DNA from: Sediminicola sp.
GTDB taxonomy: Bacteria > Bacteroidota > Bacteroidia > Flavobacteriales > Flavobacteriaceae
Direction: 5' to 3'
Assembly (NCBI GenBank): GCA_024643325.1
Contig: JAHEND010000002.1
Span: 62,001-126,000, forward strand
Length of the DNA: 64,000 nt
This document shows positions 46,953 to 56,290 of this stretch, in pieces. The first letter of the stretch is position 1; every line of letters begins with the position of its first letter. Position numbers and translations under genes: made by a program. The notes under the pieces were generated by a model. That model did no database searches. It was not told the DNA's origin and saw only the letters and a list, made by a program, of their open reading frames with translations.

Positions 46953-48107
46953 TTATCGAATTCTTTTTTTTCTGTTATTTTCATAGTCTTCAAAGATCAT
47001 TCCTCCCAATCCTTTCAAGCCAGTGTAAAACGCCTTCCCTTTATTGGCTGCCGTAAATTCTTGGACAAACTGCATGAGATAAGGATCTTGAGCGATCATG
47101 AAAGTGGTGATGGGTATGTTTACTTTTTGTGCTTGTCTCGCCATTCTGTAACACTGATCTACAATATGTTGATCCAATCCAGATGAATTTTTATAATAAG
47201 AGCCATCCTTTAATTTGAGACAACTTGGCTTACCATCCGTGATCATGAAAATTTGCTTATTGGTATTTCGCTTTCTCCTAAGCATATCCATAGCCAAAGA
47301 CAAGCCAGCGACCGTGTTGGTATGAAAAGGCCCTACTTTTAAGTAAGGTAAGTCTGCCACAGCTATTGGCCAGGCGTCATTACCAAAAACCAAGATTTCA
47401 AGACTGTCTTTAGGGTAGCGTGTGGTAATCATTTCTGCCAAAGCCATGGCCACTTTTTTAGCAGGGGTAATTCTATCTTCCCCATAAAGAATCATGCTGT
47501 GGCTAATATCTATCATTAGGACCGTACTCATTTGTGCAGCATGATGAGACTCTTTAACCACAAGATCTTCTTCTCTTAATTCAAAAGATCCTATCCCATT
47601 ATTGATCTGGGCATTTTTAAAGCTTTCAGTAATGTCTATAGAAGACATAGCATCTCCAAATTGAAAGGCCCTCAGATCTCCAGAGGGTTCATCTCCCATT
47701 CCTATTTTTGGTGTTTTATGGTTTCCAGAGCCCGCCTTGTTAAGCGTGCCAAATATTTGATCCAAAGCGTGTTGCCTAATTAACCTTTCCATCTTAGCGG
47801 TAAGGGAAACAACACTTTTAGCAGATTCATCTCCATTTTCACCAGAGTTCTCTGGATCATTAGGCTCAAAGGTCTCTTGAACATATCCTTTGGATTTGAG
47901 GTCTTCAATAAAGTCATCTATGGTATACTCTGGTGTGGTGAGTTCATATTCCTTATCGAGTTCCCTAAGCCAATCAATAGCTTCATCAAAATCACCTGAT
48001 GTGTGGGTAATAAGCTCTTTGAATATTTCAAAAAGTCGCTCAAAAGGAGTTTGGTTTGGCGCTTTATAGGAAGTAAAGCGAAAACCTAATGTATTGCGAT
48101 TTGCCAT
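46953..48107 (-). CDS. VWA-domain protein partnered with the MoxR-like ATPase
   Basis: A 384-aa protein: acidic N-terminal half (about 50-120) and a C-terminal von Willebrand A domain with the MIDAS motif DISHS (about residue 198) and TDGKPS (about 290) as the further ligand loop. It is cytosolic, with no signal. With the adjacent ATPase it forms a MoxR-VWA module, a type implicated in metal insertion and complex assembly. The target is unknown. The two genes abut without a spacer. Confidence 0.88.
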   Translation of the reverse strand: MANRNTLGFRFTSYKAPNQTPFERLFEIFKELITHTSGDFDEAIDWLRELDKEYELTTPEYTIDDFIEDLKSKGYVQETFEPNDPENSGENGDESAKSVVSLTAKMERLIRQHALDQIFGTLNKAGSGNHKTPKIGMGDEPSGDLRAFQFGDAMSSIDITESFKNAQINNGIGSFELREEDLVVKESHHAAQMSTVLMIDISHSMILYGEDRITPAKKVAMALAEMITTRYPKDSLEILVFGNDAWPIAVADLPYLKVGPFHTNTVAGLSLAMDMLRRKRNTNKQIFMITDGKPSCLKLKDGSYYKNSSGLDQHIVDQCYRMARQAQKVNIPITTFMIAQDPYLMQFVQEFTAANKGKAFYTGLKGLGGMIFEDYENNRKKRIR

Positions 48108-48173
48108 ATCTAAAAATACTATAAATCACAGATATTATAAAGCCTTTTTAAAGGAATTAAAAAGCGTTTAACA

Positions 48174-48779
48174 TCATTTTTGTCTAGAGGCTAAACGTTC
48201 AACAACTTCTGCTAAACTGGTCTCTTTCGCGTGTAACAACATTAAATAATGGAACAATAGGTCCGAAGACTCCTCTAAAAATAATTCTTGGTTATTGTCC
48301 ATGGCTTCAATCACAACTTCTACCGCTTCTTCTCCCACTTTTTGAGCAATTTTATTTATGCCTTTCTCAAAAAGACTTGCCACATAACTTTGATCTCCAC
48401 TAGCATTGGAAACCCTTGAAGCTATGGTCTCTTCTAAAGTGGTTAAAAAACCATAAGTAGGAGTATTGGCCTTATTCCAACAGCTGTCAGATCCCTTATG
48501 GCAAGTAGGACCCTCTGGGTTCACTTGTATTAACAAGGTATCATTGTCACAGTCTAAGGCAATGTCTACAAGACTCAAAAAATGGCCACTTTCCTCTCCT
48601 TTTGTCCACAAACGCTGTTTTGAACGGCTGTAAAAGGTAACTTTTTTTGTTTGAGTGGTTTGGGTCAATGCCTCCTGGTTCATATAGCCCAACATGAGTA
48701 CATTTTTGGTCTCGGCATCTTGGATAATTGCTGGAACCAAACCGTCTAAATGTTTTGAAAAATCTACTTTCATCTGCAT
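48174..48779 (-). CDS. hisIE: Phosphoribosyl-AMP cyclohydrolase / phosphoribosyl-ATP pyrophosphatase
   Basis: A 201-aa bifunctional enzyme for steps 2 and 3 of histidine synthesis. HisI domain (1-115): LWTKGEESG, DCDNDT and the metal ligands in PTCHKGSDSCW. HisE domain (about 118-200): KVGEEAVEVVIEA and the helical DLLFHYLML stretch. It is the last gene of the operon, 3 bases after hisF. Confidence 0.97.
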   Translation of the reverse strand: MQMKVDFSKHLDGLVPAIIQDAETKNVLMLGYMNQEALTQTTQTKKVTFYSRSKQRLWTKGEESGHFLSLVDIALDCDNDTLLIQVNPEGPTCHKGSDSCWNKANTPTYGFLTTLEETIASRVSNASGDQSYVASLFEKGINKIAQKVGEEAVEVVIEAMDNNQELFLEESSDLLFHYLMLLHAKETSLAEVVERLASRQK

Positions 48780-48782
48780 GAT

Positions 48783-49538
48783 TTAAAGTCTAACTGGTAT
48801 ATTTTTATCTTTTAAAAAAGTCTTTAAGGCTGGAATACCTATTTCTCCGTAATGGAAAATACTGGCTGCTAGAGCGGCATCGGCTTTACCGAAGGTAAAG
48901 CTGTTATAGAAATCTTCCATATTCCCAGCACCACCAGAGGCAATAATAGGAATATTGACGCTTTCTGACATTTTAGCTAAGGCTTCGTTGGCAAAACCAC
49001 TTTTTGTACCGTCATGATCCATGGAAGTAAACAAAATTTCTCCAGCCCCTAATTGCTCTGCTTGCTTGGCCCAATCGAATAAATCTAGATCCGTAGCTTG
49101 CTTTCCACCAACTAAATGAACCAACCACTGGTCGATAATCTTTTTGGCATCTATAGCCACTACCACACACTGTGCCCCAAAAGCTTCTGACAATTCTTTA
49201 ATAAGCGTTGGCCGCCTTACGGCCGATGAGTTAATGGATACCTTATCTGCACCATTCTTAAGCAGCTTCTCTACGTCTGCAATACTGCTAATGCCTCCTC
49301 CAACAGTAAAAGGAATATCTACAGCTGCTGCCACCTGGAGCACCAAATCTGCCATAGTTTTCCGTCCCTGCTCTGTAGCTGAAATATCTAAAAACACGAG
49401 TTCATCTGCACCTGTTGCAGCATATTTAGTGGCTAGTTCTACAGGGTCTCCTGCATCTCTAAGGGACACAAAATTAACTCCCTTTACTGTGCGCCCATCT
49501 TTTATATCCAGGCAAGGAATAATTCTTTTAGTTAACAT
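48783..49538 (-). CDS. hisF: Imidazole glycerol phosphate synthase, cyclase subunit
   Basis: A 251-aa beta/alpha barrel that uses ammonia from HisH to form imidazole glycerol phosphate and AICAR. It shows the first catalytic aspartate in [14 protein letters not shown] (about 11), the second in [12 protein letters not shown] (about 130), and the phosphate-binding ASGGAG and [12 protein letters not shown]. It overlaps hisA by seven bases, and hisH is two genes upstream, as in most his operons. Confidence 0.98.
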   Translation of the reverse strand: MLTKRIIPCLDIKDGRTVKGVNFVSLRDAGDPVELATKYAATGADELVFLDISATEQGRKTMADLVLQVAAAVDIPFTVGGGISSIADVEKLLKNGADKVSINSSAVRRPTLIKELSEAFGAQCVVVAIDAKKIIDQWLVHLVGGKQATDLDLFDWAKQAEQLGAGEILFTSMDHDGTKSGFANEALAKMSESVNIPIIASGGAGNMEDFYNSFTFGKADAALAASIFHYGEIGIPALKTFLKDKNIPVRL

Positions 49539-50266
49539 TTTGGCGCATTTAAAATGAACTGCTCTATCTCTTTTAAAGAGATCCTATCTTCATATATCGC
49601 TTTTCCGACAATGGCCCCGTTACAGCCCACAGCACTCAGGTCATAAAGGTCTTGAAGCTTTGCAACTCCACCACTAGCAATGAGTTTAATGTCTTTTAAT
49701 TCTCTGATCATTTTTTCATAAAGAGCGATAGAGGGACCTTCAAGCATACCATCTTTAGAAATATCTGTACAGATCACATCTGATATGCCTTTTGCCATAT
49801 AATTAGCTACATAGGGAATTAAGTCTTCTGTAGACGTTTCTAACCAACCTGAAATAGCAATTTTTTCATTGGCCGCGTCTGCCCCTAGTATAATTTTATG
49901 CGCCCCATAGGCCTTGATCCAAGATAAAAAGCGTTGGGGATCCTTCACTGCAATACTGCCTCCAGTAATTTGCTTGGCACCTGATTCAAAGGCTATTTTA
50001 AGGTCTTGGTCTGTTTTAAGCCCTCCGCCAAAATCGATCTTTAAATTTGTTTTGGTCGCTAAGGTTTCCAAAACTTTGTGATTCACAATACCCTGAGATT
50101 TAGCACCGTCTAGATCTACTAAATGTAGGTATTCTATTCCGTGGTCTTGAAATGACTTGGCTACTTCCAAAGGGTCATTGGAATAAATTTTTGCTGTGTT
50201 GTAATCTCCTTTCGAAAGTCTTACACATTGACCATTTATAATATCTATAGCAGGGATAATTCTCAT
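49532..50266 (-). CDS. hisA: ProFAR isomerase (phosphoribosylformimino-AICAR-P isomerase)
   Basis: A 244-aa barrel isomerase, step 4 of the pathway. Catalytic aspartate in [19 protein letters not shown] (about 8), second aspartate in [14 protein letters not shown], and the phosphate loops DFGGGL and ASGGVA. Start at 50266, one base after the hisH stop; the end overlaps hisF. Confidence 0.97.
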   Translation of the reverse strand: MRIIPAIDIINGQCVRLSKGDYNTAKIYSNDPLEVAKSFQDHGIEYLHLVDLDGAKSQGIVNHKVLETLATKTNLKIDFGGGLKTDQDLKIAFESGAKQITGGSIAVKDPQRFLSWIKAYGAHKIILGADAANEKIAISGWLETSTEDLIPYVANYMAKGISDVICTDISKDGMLEGPSIALYEKMIRELKDIKLIASGGVAKLQDLYDLSAVGCNGAIVGKAIYEDRISLKEIEQFILNAPKC

Positions 50267-50267
50267 T

Positions 50268-50849
50268 TTATAAGGCTAAAAAGTTTTCTAAAATTTTATT
50301 TCCAACAGCACTACTCTTTTCTGGATGAAACTGTGTGCCAAAAAAGTTGTCTTTGGCTAAAGCAGCACTATAGGGAATATCATACTGACAAACAGCAATG
50401 GTCTCCGAAGACAAGGCAGCATAATAGGAATGAACCATATAAATATAAGCGTTCTCTTCAATCCCATTGAAAAGTGGTGACTTTAATTGCGCAATAGTAT
50501 TCCACCCAATATGAGGTACTTTAAGTCGTGCCTCAAAAGCTTTAACTTCCACATCAAAAATCCCCAGTCCTTTTGTGTTGCCTTCCTCTGAACGATTACA
50601 CATAAGCTGCATACCCAAACAAATACCCAAGACTGGTTGTGTTAGCTGGGGCAACAATTGGTCTATACCACTGGTTTGTAACTTTTCCATAGCAGCAGCG
50701 GCATGACCTACTCCTGGAAAAATTACTTTGTCTGCTTTTTCTATAACCTTTATATCTTGGGACAAAAGCGCCTTTACACCCTGCCTTTCCAAAGCAAATA
50801 ATACACTTTGAATATTCCCTGCACCGTAATCTACAATGACTACTTTCAT
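50268..50849 (-). CDS. hisH: Imidazole glycerol phosphate synthase, glutaminase subunit
   Basis: A 193-aa class I glutamine amidotransferase: nucleophile cysteine in GICLGMQLM (about 77), catalytic histidine and glutamate in QFHPEKS (about 173-176), and the GAGNIQSV start. It supplies ammonia to HisF. Its start overlaps the hisB stop by one base. Confidence 0.97.
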   Translation of the reverse strand: MKVVIVDYGAGNIQSVLFALERQGVKALLSQDIKVIEKADKVIFPGVGHAAAAMEKLQTSGIDQLLPQLTQPVLGICLGMQLMCNRSEEGNTKGLGIFDVEVKAFEARLKVPHIGWNTIAQLKSPLFNGIEENAYIYMVHSYYAALSSETIAVCQYDIPYSAALAKDNFFGTQFHPEKSSAVGNKILENFLAL

Positions 50850-51982
50850 TATAATACGCCTTTAGTTGAGGGCAAAAATAATTTGTCCGGATCTCTTTTA
50901 ATAGCCATTTTTATGGCCTTGGCAAATGCTTTAAAAATAGCCTCTATCTTATGGTGCTCATTTTGCCCGGTCGCTTTTATATTTAAATTGGCCTTTGCGC
51001 CATCTGAAAAGGATTTAAAAAAATGCACAAACATTTCCGTTGGCATTTTACCAATCATTTCTCGATTAAATTCAGCCTCCCAGACCAACCAATTTCTACC
51101 CCCAAAATCAATGGAAACATGTGCCTCACAGTCATCCATAGGCAGACAGAAACCGTACCGCTCTACTCCAAGCTTATTTCCTAGTGCTTTGTGAAAAGCT
51201 TCTCCTAATGCAATAGCGGTGTCCTCAATGGTGTGGTGTTCGTCTACTGCTAGGTCTCCTGTCACCTCTATATCTAAATCTATTAATCCATGTCTGGACA
51301 ATTGATCCAACATATGATCAAAAAAGTCAATCCCAGTATGAATCTTTGAGGTTCCTGTACCGTCTAAATCCATCTCTATGGAAATTTGGGTCTCATGGGT
51401 ATTACGCTCTAGACTAACTTTGCGTTCTCCTGCCCTTAAAAAGCTATATATCTCACTCCATTCAGTGGTTTCCTTAGCAATAAAATCTTCTAAATCTTTT
51501 TGATTCTCGGAGAGTTCTTCTCCCCCAAGACCTACTTCTTGTCGCATAAAAATGGCTTTGGCTCCAAGATTTTTAGCGAAAGCTACATCCGTTATTCTGT
51601 CACCAATAACAAAAGAATTCGCTAAGTCATAAGATCCGTCCATATAAGCAGTCAGCAATGCAGTTCCTGGCTTTCTGGTGGGTTTATTCTCACTGGCAAA
51701 AGTCTTGTCTATAATGATGTTAGAAAACACTATACCCTCCCTTTTAAAACTGTCAATTATAAAATTTTGAACTGGCCAAAAGGTATCTTCTGGAAATGAA
51801 TCAGTGCCCAAACCGTCCTGATTGGAGACCATGACCAATTCAAAATCTAATTCCCTAGCAATCTTGGCTAAATATTGAAAAACGTAGGGATAAAAGACCA
51901 ATTTATCAAATGCGTCAATTTGATAATCTTTGGGTTCCTTGATTAAGGTGCCATCTCTGTCTATAAAAAGTATTTTTTTCAT
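50849..51982 (-). CDS. hisB: Histidinol-phosphatase / imidazoleglycerol-phosphate dehydratase (bifunctional)
   Basis: A 377-aa fusion. The N-terminal HAD phosphatase (1-170) has the nucleophile and acid aspartates in [12 protein letters not shown] (D8, D10). The C-terminal dehydratase (about 185-377) has the metal-binding [13 protein letters not shown] and [16 protein letters not shown]. The bifunctional form is also found in enteric bacteria. It overlaps hisC by four bases. Confidence 0.98.
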   Translation of the reverse strand: MKKILFIDRDGTLIKEPKDYQIDAFDKLVFYPYVFQYLAKIARELDFELVMVSNQDGLGTDSFPEDTFWPVQNFIIDSFKREGIVFSNIIIDKTFASENKPTRKPGTALLTAYMDGSYDLANSFVIGDRITDVAFAKNLGAKAIFMRQEVGLGGEELSENQKDLEDFIAKETTEWSEIYSFLRAGERKVSLERNTHETQISIEMDLDGTGTSKIHTGIDFFDHMLDQLSRHGLIDLDIEVTGDLAVDEHHTIEDTAIALGEAFHKALGNKLGVERYGFCLPMDDCEAHVSIDFGGRNWLVWEAEFNREMIGKMPTEMFVHFFKSFSDGAKANLNIKATGQNEHHKIEAIFKAFAKAIKMAIKRDPDKLFLPSTKGVL

Positions 51983-53034
51983 GACAATGTATAAAGGGTT
52001 TCTATGAGTTTATTATTTTCATCTGGGGTACCTATTGTAAACCTAAGGGTGTTCTCACAATGAAGCTGTTTAGACCTATTTCTAGCAACAATACCCTGGT
52101 TTAATAATTGGCGGTATCTCATATCTGCATGATCTACTCGGACCAACACAAAATTGGCTTCTGAAGGAAATACTTCTTCTACAAAGGGAAGGTTCTTTAG
52201 TGCATTGTAGAGGACTTTTCTTTGTGCTACAATCAAATTCACTTCACTCTGGATTCGTTCTCCTTGCTCCAATCGCTCTATTGCCTTTGATTGAGTGAGT
52301 TCATTGACATTGTAAGGGGGTTTAATTTTATGCAGCAAACTTATAATTTCTGGAGAAGCCATGAGCATACCCAATCGAATGCCAGCTAAACCATAGGCTT
52401 TAGACAATGTTTGAATAACCACAAGATTGGGGAAATCTGACAGTCTGTTCACCCAGCTTGGTGCATCTGTGAAATCTATATAAGCCTCATCTACCACTAC
52501 CAAACCCTTAAAAGTAATCAGAATTTCTTCTATATGAATGCTATTCAATAGGTTACCACTAGGATTGTTAGGACTACAGATAAACAGCATTTTAGCTGAC
52601 GTGATAGAATGACTTCTATACTGATCCATATCTATTTCAAAGGCAGTTGTGAGCGGGATTTCATGTACTTGAACACTATTAATTCCTGCCAATACGCCAT
52701 ACATGCCATAGGTAGGAGGAAAAGTAATTACAGCGTCCTGATTGGGCTCACAGAAGGCGCGGAATAATAAATCTAGCACTTCATCACTTCCGTTTCCGAA
52801 CAATAATTGGTTTTCAGGCAGATTTTTCAAAGAAGCCATAATGCTACGGAGCGACCTTTGTAAAGGGTCTGGATACCTATTCACCCCTGTCTCATTGGGG
52901 TTTTCATTGGCATCTAAAAAAACCATCTTAGTTCCATTAGACACATATTCGTCTCTTGCAGAAGTATATGGAGCCAATGACTTCACGTTCTCTCTACACA
53001 GACTCAGGGGATTAAATTCGTTCTTATTCTCCAT
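51979..53034 (-). CDS. hisC: Histidinol-phosphate aminotransferase
   Basis: A 351-aa fold-type I PLP enzyme converting imidazole-acetol phosphate to histidinol phosphate. PLP contacts: [27 protein letters not shown], and the Schiff-base lysine in [14 protein letters not shown] (about 210). It overlaps hisD by 11 bases and hisB by four. Confidence 0.97.
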   Translation of the reverse strand: MENKNEFNPLSLCRENVKSLAPYTSARDEYVSNGTKMVFLDANENPNETGVNRYPDPLQRSLRSIMASLKNLPENQLLFGNGSDEVLDLLFRAFCEPNQDAVITFPPTYGMYGVLAGINSVQVHEIPLTTAFEIDMDQYRSHSITSAKMLFICSPNNPSGNLLNSIHIEEILITFKGLVVVDEAYIDFTDAPSWVNRLSDFPNLVVIQTLSKAYGLAGIRLGMLMASPEIISLLHKIKPPYNVNELTQSKAIERLEQGERIQSEVNLIVAQRKVLYNALKNLPFVEEVFPSEANFVLVRVDHADMRYRQLLNQGIVARNRSKQLHCENTLRFTIGTPDENNKLIETLYTLS

Positions 53035-54316
53035 CTCTCAAATCATTTAAGCGTATACTTACTGCATTTTTATGTGCGTCTAAGCCTTCTGCTGCAGCCA
53101 TTAATTCAATGCTCTTTCCTAAGGCTTTTAAGCCTTTTGCAGTCAATTTCTGAAAGCTTATACTATTTAGAAAGGCATCTAAATTAACCCCACTATACTG
53201 TCTGGCATATCCGTTGGTGGGTAGGGTGTGATTGGTTCCAGAAGCATAGTCACCTGCACTTTCTGGACTGTAATTTCCTATAAACACAGAGCCAGCAGCG
53301 CTTAGCTGATCTAGGTAATAAGCTTCTTCAGACACGCACAAAATGTAGTGCTCTGGGGCATATTGGTTAATTAAGGATACCGCAGCTTCTTTCGTTTCTA
53401 AAAAAATCATTTTACTATTCTCCAACGCTTTACTAGCAATCTCTTTTCTAGATAAAACTGCACATTGGGCTAATAATTCTTGACTTACTTCTTCAATGAG
53501 TGGCTCGTAGGTGGTTACAAAAATAACCTGACTGTCTGGACCGTGTTCTGCTTGAGAAAGTAAATCAGATGCAATGTAGGAAGCCTTGGCTGTTTGGTCT
53601 GCCATAACCAGTAACTCACTAGGACCTGCTGGCATGTCTATGGCTACGTCATATCTAGTAGCCCATTGTTTGGCTACGGTGACATATTGATTCCCTGGTC
53701 CAAAAATTTTATACACTTTAGGCACTTGATCGGTTCCAAAAGTCATAGCGGCTATGGCTTGAATACCCCCAATTTTAAATAATTTAGTAACTCCGCATAA
53801 GGAAGCTGCAAATAAAATGGCAGGGTGTATGGCTCCTGATTTGTCTGGAGGCGTACACAAAACAATTTCTTTACAACCAGCAATTTGTGCTGGAATGGCC
53901 AACATTAAAATAGTGGAAAATAGGGGTGCAGAGCCCCCTGGAATATAGATACCTACTTTTTCAATAGGCCTTTTTTCTTGCCAGCAGTGCACTCCTTCCA
54001 TATTTTCAACAGAAACCTTAGGAGTAATTTGAGCCCGGTGAAAAGCTGTTATTTGATCTTTTGCTTGAATAATGGCTTGTTGCAACTCAGGGGCTACTAG
54101 TTGCTTTGCATCTTCAATTTCATCTGTAGAGACCTTAAAATCACTTAAAGATACACCGTCAAATTTCTCTGTAAATTTGGTGATAGCTTTATCTCCATTT
54201 GCTTTAATATTCTTGAAAACATCAGAAACAATCGGTTCAATATCTTGATAGGAAGCGGTAGGTCTTTTTAGAATGTCTTCCCATTCTATCCTTGTAGGGT
54301 TTTTATATACATTCAT
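53024..54316 (-). CDS. hisD: Histidinol dehydrogenase
   Basis: A 430-aa zinc enzyme oxidising histidinol to histidine in two NAD-dependent steps. Motifs: PIEKVGIYIPGGSAP, the NAD-site GPGNQYV, LLSQAEHGPDSQVIF with zinc-ligand histidine, the catalytic YAPEHY, and GTNHTLPTNGYAR near the C-terminus. It begins one base after the hisG stop. Confidence 0.98.
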   Translation of the reverse strand: MNVYKNPTRIEWEDILKRPTASYQDIEPIVSDVFKNIKANGDKAITKFTEKFDGVSLSDFKVSTDEIEDAKQLVAPELQQAIIQAKDQITAFHRAQITPKVSVENMEGVHCWQEKRPIEKVGIYIPGGSAPLFSTILMLAIPAQIAGCKEIVLCTPPDKSGAIHPAILFAASLCGVTKLFKIGGIQAIAAMTFGTDQVPKVYKIFGPGNQYVTVAKQWATRYDVAIDMPAGPSELLVMADQTAKASYIASDLLSQAEHGPDSQVIFVTTYEPLIEEVSQELLAQCAVLSRKEIASKALENSKMIFLETKEAAVSLINQYAPEHYILCVSEEAYYLDQLSAAGSVFIGNYSPESAGDYASGTNHTLPTNGYARQYSGVNLDAFLNSISFQKLTAKGLKALGKSIELMAAAEGLDAHKNAVSIRLNDLRDGE

Positions 54317-54317
54317 A

Positions 54318-55178
54318 TTACAAAACCATTTTCTCTATTGGGCACACTAAAATACTTTCTGCACCTGCTAATTTTAATAAATCTATTACTTCCCAAAAAG
54401 AATCTTTCTGAATGACCGTGTGCACAGAGCTCCACCCTTCCTCTGCTAAGGGTAGTACTGTGGGACTTTTCATTCCAGGAAGTATGCTCAACACAGCATC
54501 TAATTTTTCATTAGGCACATTGAGTAGTACGTATTTAGATTCCCTAGCCCTCAAGACTGATTTAATTCTAAAGACAAGCTTTTCTAAAATAGGCCTAACT
54601 TCTGAAGATAGTTCTGGTGAAACCGCTAAAACAGCTTCACTTTTTAAAATAACATCTACCTCTTTGAGGTTGTTTTTAAACAGTGTGCTACCACTAGAAA
54701 CAATATCACAGATGGCGTCTGCCAAGCCAATATTAGGAGCTATCTCCACAGATCCATTGATTAAATGTATGTCTGCATGAATACCGTTTTTTTTCAAATA
54801 AGATTGAACAGTGTTAGGATATGAAGTGGCAATCTTTATTCCATCAAAATCTTTCAGCCCATTATAAGGTGTATCTTTAGGAATAGCCATAGACACTTTA
54901 CATTTGGAAAATCCTAATTTTTCTACAATAGCAATGCCTTCTCCCTTTTCAATAAGTACATTCTCCCCAATAATGGCAATGTCTACCACTCCGTCTTTAA
55001 GGTATTGTGGAATATCTCCATTTCTTAAGTAAAAGACCTCTAAGTCAAAATTCCTAGCCATGGCTTTTAATTGGTCTTTACCATTGTCTATAGAAATTCC
55101 ACATGCCTTCAATAAATCAATAGAATCGTCGTGTAAACGTCCACTTTTTTGAATCGCAATTTTAAGTCTGTTCTTCAT
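54318..55178 (-). CDS. hisG: ATP phosphoribosyltransferase, long form
   Basis: First enzyme of the pathway, joining PRPP and ATP. The 286-aa product is the long form with a C-terminal regulatory ACT-like domain (about 210-286, LPGMKSPTVLPL), so HisZ is not needed and feedback by histidine is expected. Motifs: LKIAIQKSGRL start and DAICDIVSSGSTL, the PRPP loop. I chose the ATG at 55178; a longer in-frame start at 55220 overlaps the attenuator terminator and is unlikely. Transcription is controlled by the leader upstream. Confidence 0.96.
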   Translation of the reverse strand: MKNRLKIAIQKSGRLHDDSIDLLKACGISIDNGKDQLKAMARNFDLEVFYLRNGDIPQYLKDGVVDIAIIGENVLIEKGEGIAIVEKLGFSKCKVSMAIPKDTPYNGLKDFDGIKIATSYPNTVQSYLKKNGIHADIHLINGSVEIAPNIGLADAICDIVSSGSTLFKNNLKEVDVILKSEAVLAVSPELSSEVRPILEKLVFRIKSVLRARESKYVLLNVPNEKLDAVLSILPGMKSPTVLPLAEEGWSSVHTVIQKDSFWEVIDLLKLAGAESILVCPIEKMVL

Positions 55179-55189
55179 AATTATTTTAA

Positions 55190-55228
55190 TAAAAAAATAA
55201 AAACCCGTTTGATTACTCAAACGGGTTT
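55190..55228 (-). terminator. Attenuator terminator of the his operon
   Basis: On the minus strand AAACCCGTTTGA, loop GTAA, TCAAACGGGTTT form a perfect 12-bp stem (55228-55201), followed by a U-rich run to 55190. It lies between the leader peptide and hisG, 12 bases before the hisG ATG. The position and strength are those of a transcription attenuator. Confidence 0.88.
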
Positions 55229-55256
55229 CAATATGGTTGTTAACAACAATACATCA

Positions 55257-55310
55257 TTACCTCGCCTGAGCGCAGTATATAAAATGATGATGTGTATGTG
55301 TTTGTGTCAT
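55257..55310 (-). CDS. hisL: His operon leader peptide
   Basis: A 17-codon frame, MTQTHTHHHFIYCAQAR, with four histidines at positions 5, 7, 8 and 9. Stalling of the ribosome at these codons when charged His-tRNA is scarce would disturb downstream RNA folding and prevent the terminator at 55201-55228. The His codons (CATCATT) can pair with AATGATG at the leader stop (55258-55252), a candidate for alternative structure. A TACTTTTG promoter box ends 10 bases before the ATG. Too short for usual gene finders. Confidence 0.87.
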   Translation of the reverse strand: MTQTHTHHHFIYCAQAR

Positions 55311-55320
55311 GATTAAGGTA

Positions 55321-55328
55321 CAAAAGTA
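55321..55328 (-). promoter_or_regulatory. -7 element of the his operon promoter
   Basis: Reads TACTTTTG on the minus strand, a perfect TAnnTTTG match, immediately upstream of the leader peptide. The transcript would start only a few bases before the leader ATG at 55310. Confidence 0.65.
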
Positions 55329-55435
55329 ATCAATTCCTTTAAATTGACATGAGATAATTAAATAGTTTTTAAAATATCACAAACCCCAAAAGGCTTGTTA
55401 AAAATATTTAAAAAGGGGTGCTTTTGAAAACAGAT

Positions 55436-56251
55436 TTAGTTGTTTCCCAAAATAATAGGCATTCCTGAGTCTCCACTACCAATGACAATTACTTTTGAAT
55501 TTGGCGATTCAGATAATTTAATAGTAGCTTCAATACCTTTGTCCTGTAAAATTTTATCTGTAAGAGAAGCGCTTAAAATTCTGTTAGCGTCTGCCTTTCC
55601 CTGTGCTTCAATAATCTGACGCTCGGCCTCTTTTGCTGCTGTGATCAATTTAAACTCATACTCCAAAGACTCCTGTTCTTGCTTTAATTTACTCTCAATA
55701 GCAGTTTTAATAGTCGCTGGTAAGGTAACATCTCTAACAAGAACCTCATTTAATTGAATGTACTGTCCATCTACAATTTTCTTGGTCTCTTCAAAAATCT
55801 CTGCTTGAATCGCGTCCCTTTTACTAGAGTATAATTGTTCTGGAGTATACCTACCCACTACAGAACGAGCTGCAGATCTGATGGTTGGCAACAATACTCT
55901 TTGTACATAAGCTTCTCCTTTCTCTTGGTGTAATTTTCCTAAAAATTCATATTTAGGCTCAAACCAGGCTGAGGCATCTAACTTTATTTCCAATCCATTA
56001 GAAGAAAGTACTTGCATTTTTTCGAATACTTCTTGCTGACGCACTTCATAAATAAAAACTTTATTCCATGGGGCAATCACATGAAAACCTTCTCCTAAAG
56101 GCGGCTCATCTGTTACTACTCCATTTCCAAAGGTTTTATAAAGTACTCCTGCCCTACCAGAACCTATTGTCAAAGTAGATTTAGAAACAAAAACGATTAA
56201 TACAATAAATAAAATAATGAGTGGCATGGCCACTTTAGGTAACTTGTCCAT
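55436..56251 (-). CDS. SPFH/prohibitin-family membrane protein
   Basis: A 271-aa protein with one N-terminal membrane helix (about residues 8-22, PLIILFIVLIVFVSK), an SPFH domain (about 30-185) and an alpha-helical C-terminal part with AKEAERQIIEAQGKADANRIL. It forms ring-like membrane assemblies associated with membrane protease control in the prohibitin family. The ATG at 56251 (MDKLPKV) is preferred over an in-frame start at 56269 because a TACCTTTG promoter box overlaps the latter. It is the intact relative of the broken gene at 19271-20042. Confidence 0.9.
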   Translation of the reverse strand: MDKLPKVAMPLIILFIVLIVFVSKSTLTIGSGRAGVLYKTFGNGVVTDEPPLGEGFHVIAPWNKVFIYEVRQQEVFEKMQVLSSNGLEIKLDASAWFEPKYEFLGKLHQEKGEAYVQRVLLPTIRSAARSVVGRYTPEQLYSSKRDAIQAEIFEETKKIVDGQYIQLNEVLVRDVTLPATIKTAIESKLKQEQESLEYEFKLITAAKEAERQIIEAQGKADANRILSASLTDKILQDKGIEATIKLSESPNSKVIVIGSGDSGMPIILGNN

Positions 56252-56266
56252 AATTGAAAATTTTAA

Positions 56267-56274
56267 CAAAGGTA
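56267..56274 (-). promoter_or_regulatory. -7 element of the SPFH gene promoter
   Basis: Reads TACCTTTG on the minus strand, perfect TAnnTTTG, 15 bases before the ATG at 56251. It supports the shorter start. Confidence 0.52.
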
Positions 56275-56290
56275 CAATAAAAATGTACGT

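Noticed and set aside
49144..49557. Long plus-strand open frame opposite hisF
   Set aside because: It is antisense to the well-conserved hisF/hisA sequence and has an unnatural composition (Ala/Ser/Thr/Pro-rich) produced by the codons of the real gene. The same applies to other opposite-strand frames in hisG, fabG and lpxD.
55236..55247. Palindrome GTTGTTAACAAC in the his leader as a regulator-binding operator
   Set aside because: A perfect 12-base palindrome, but it lies in transcribed leader sequence and may only be part of the RNA fold; no repressor gene is nearby.
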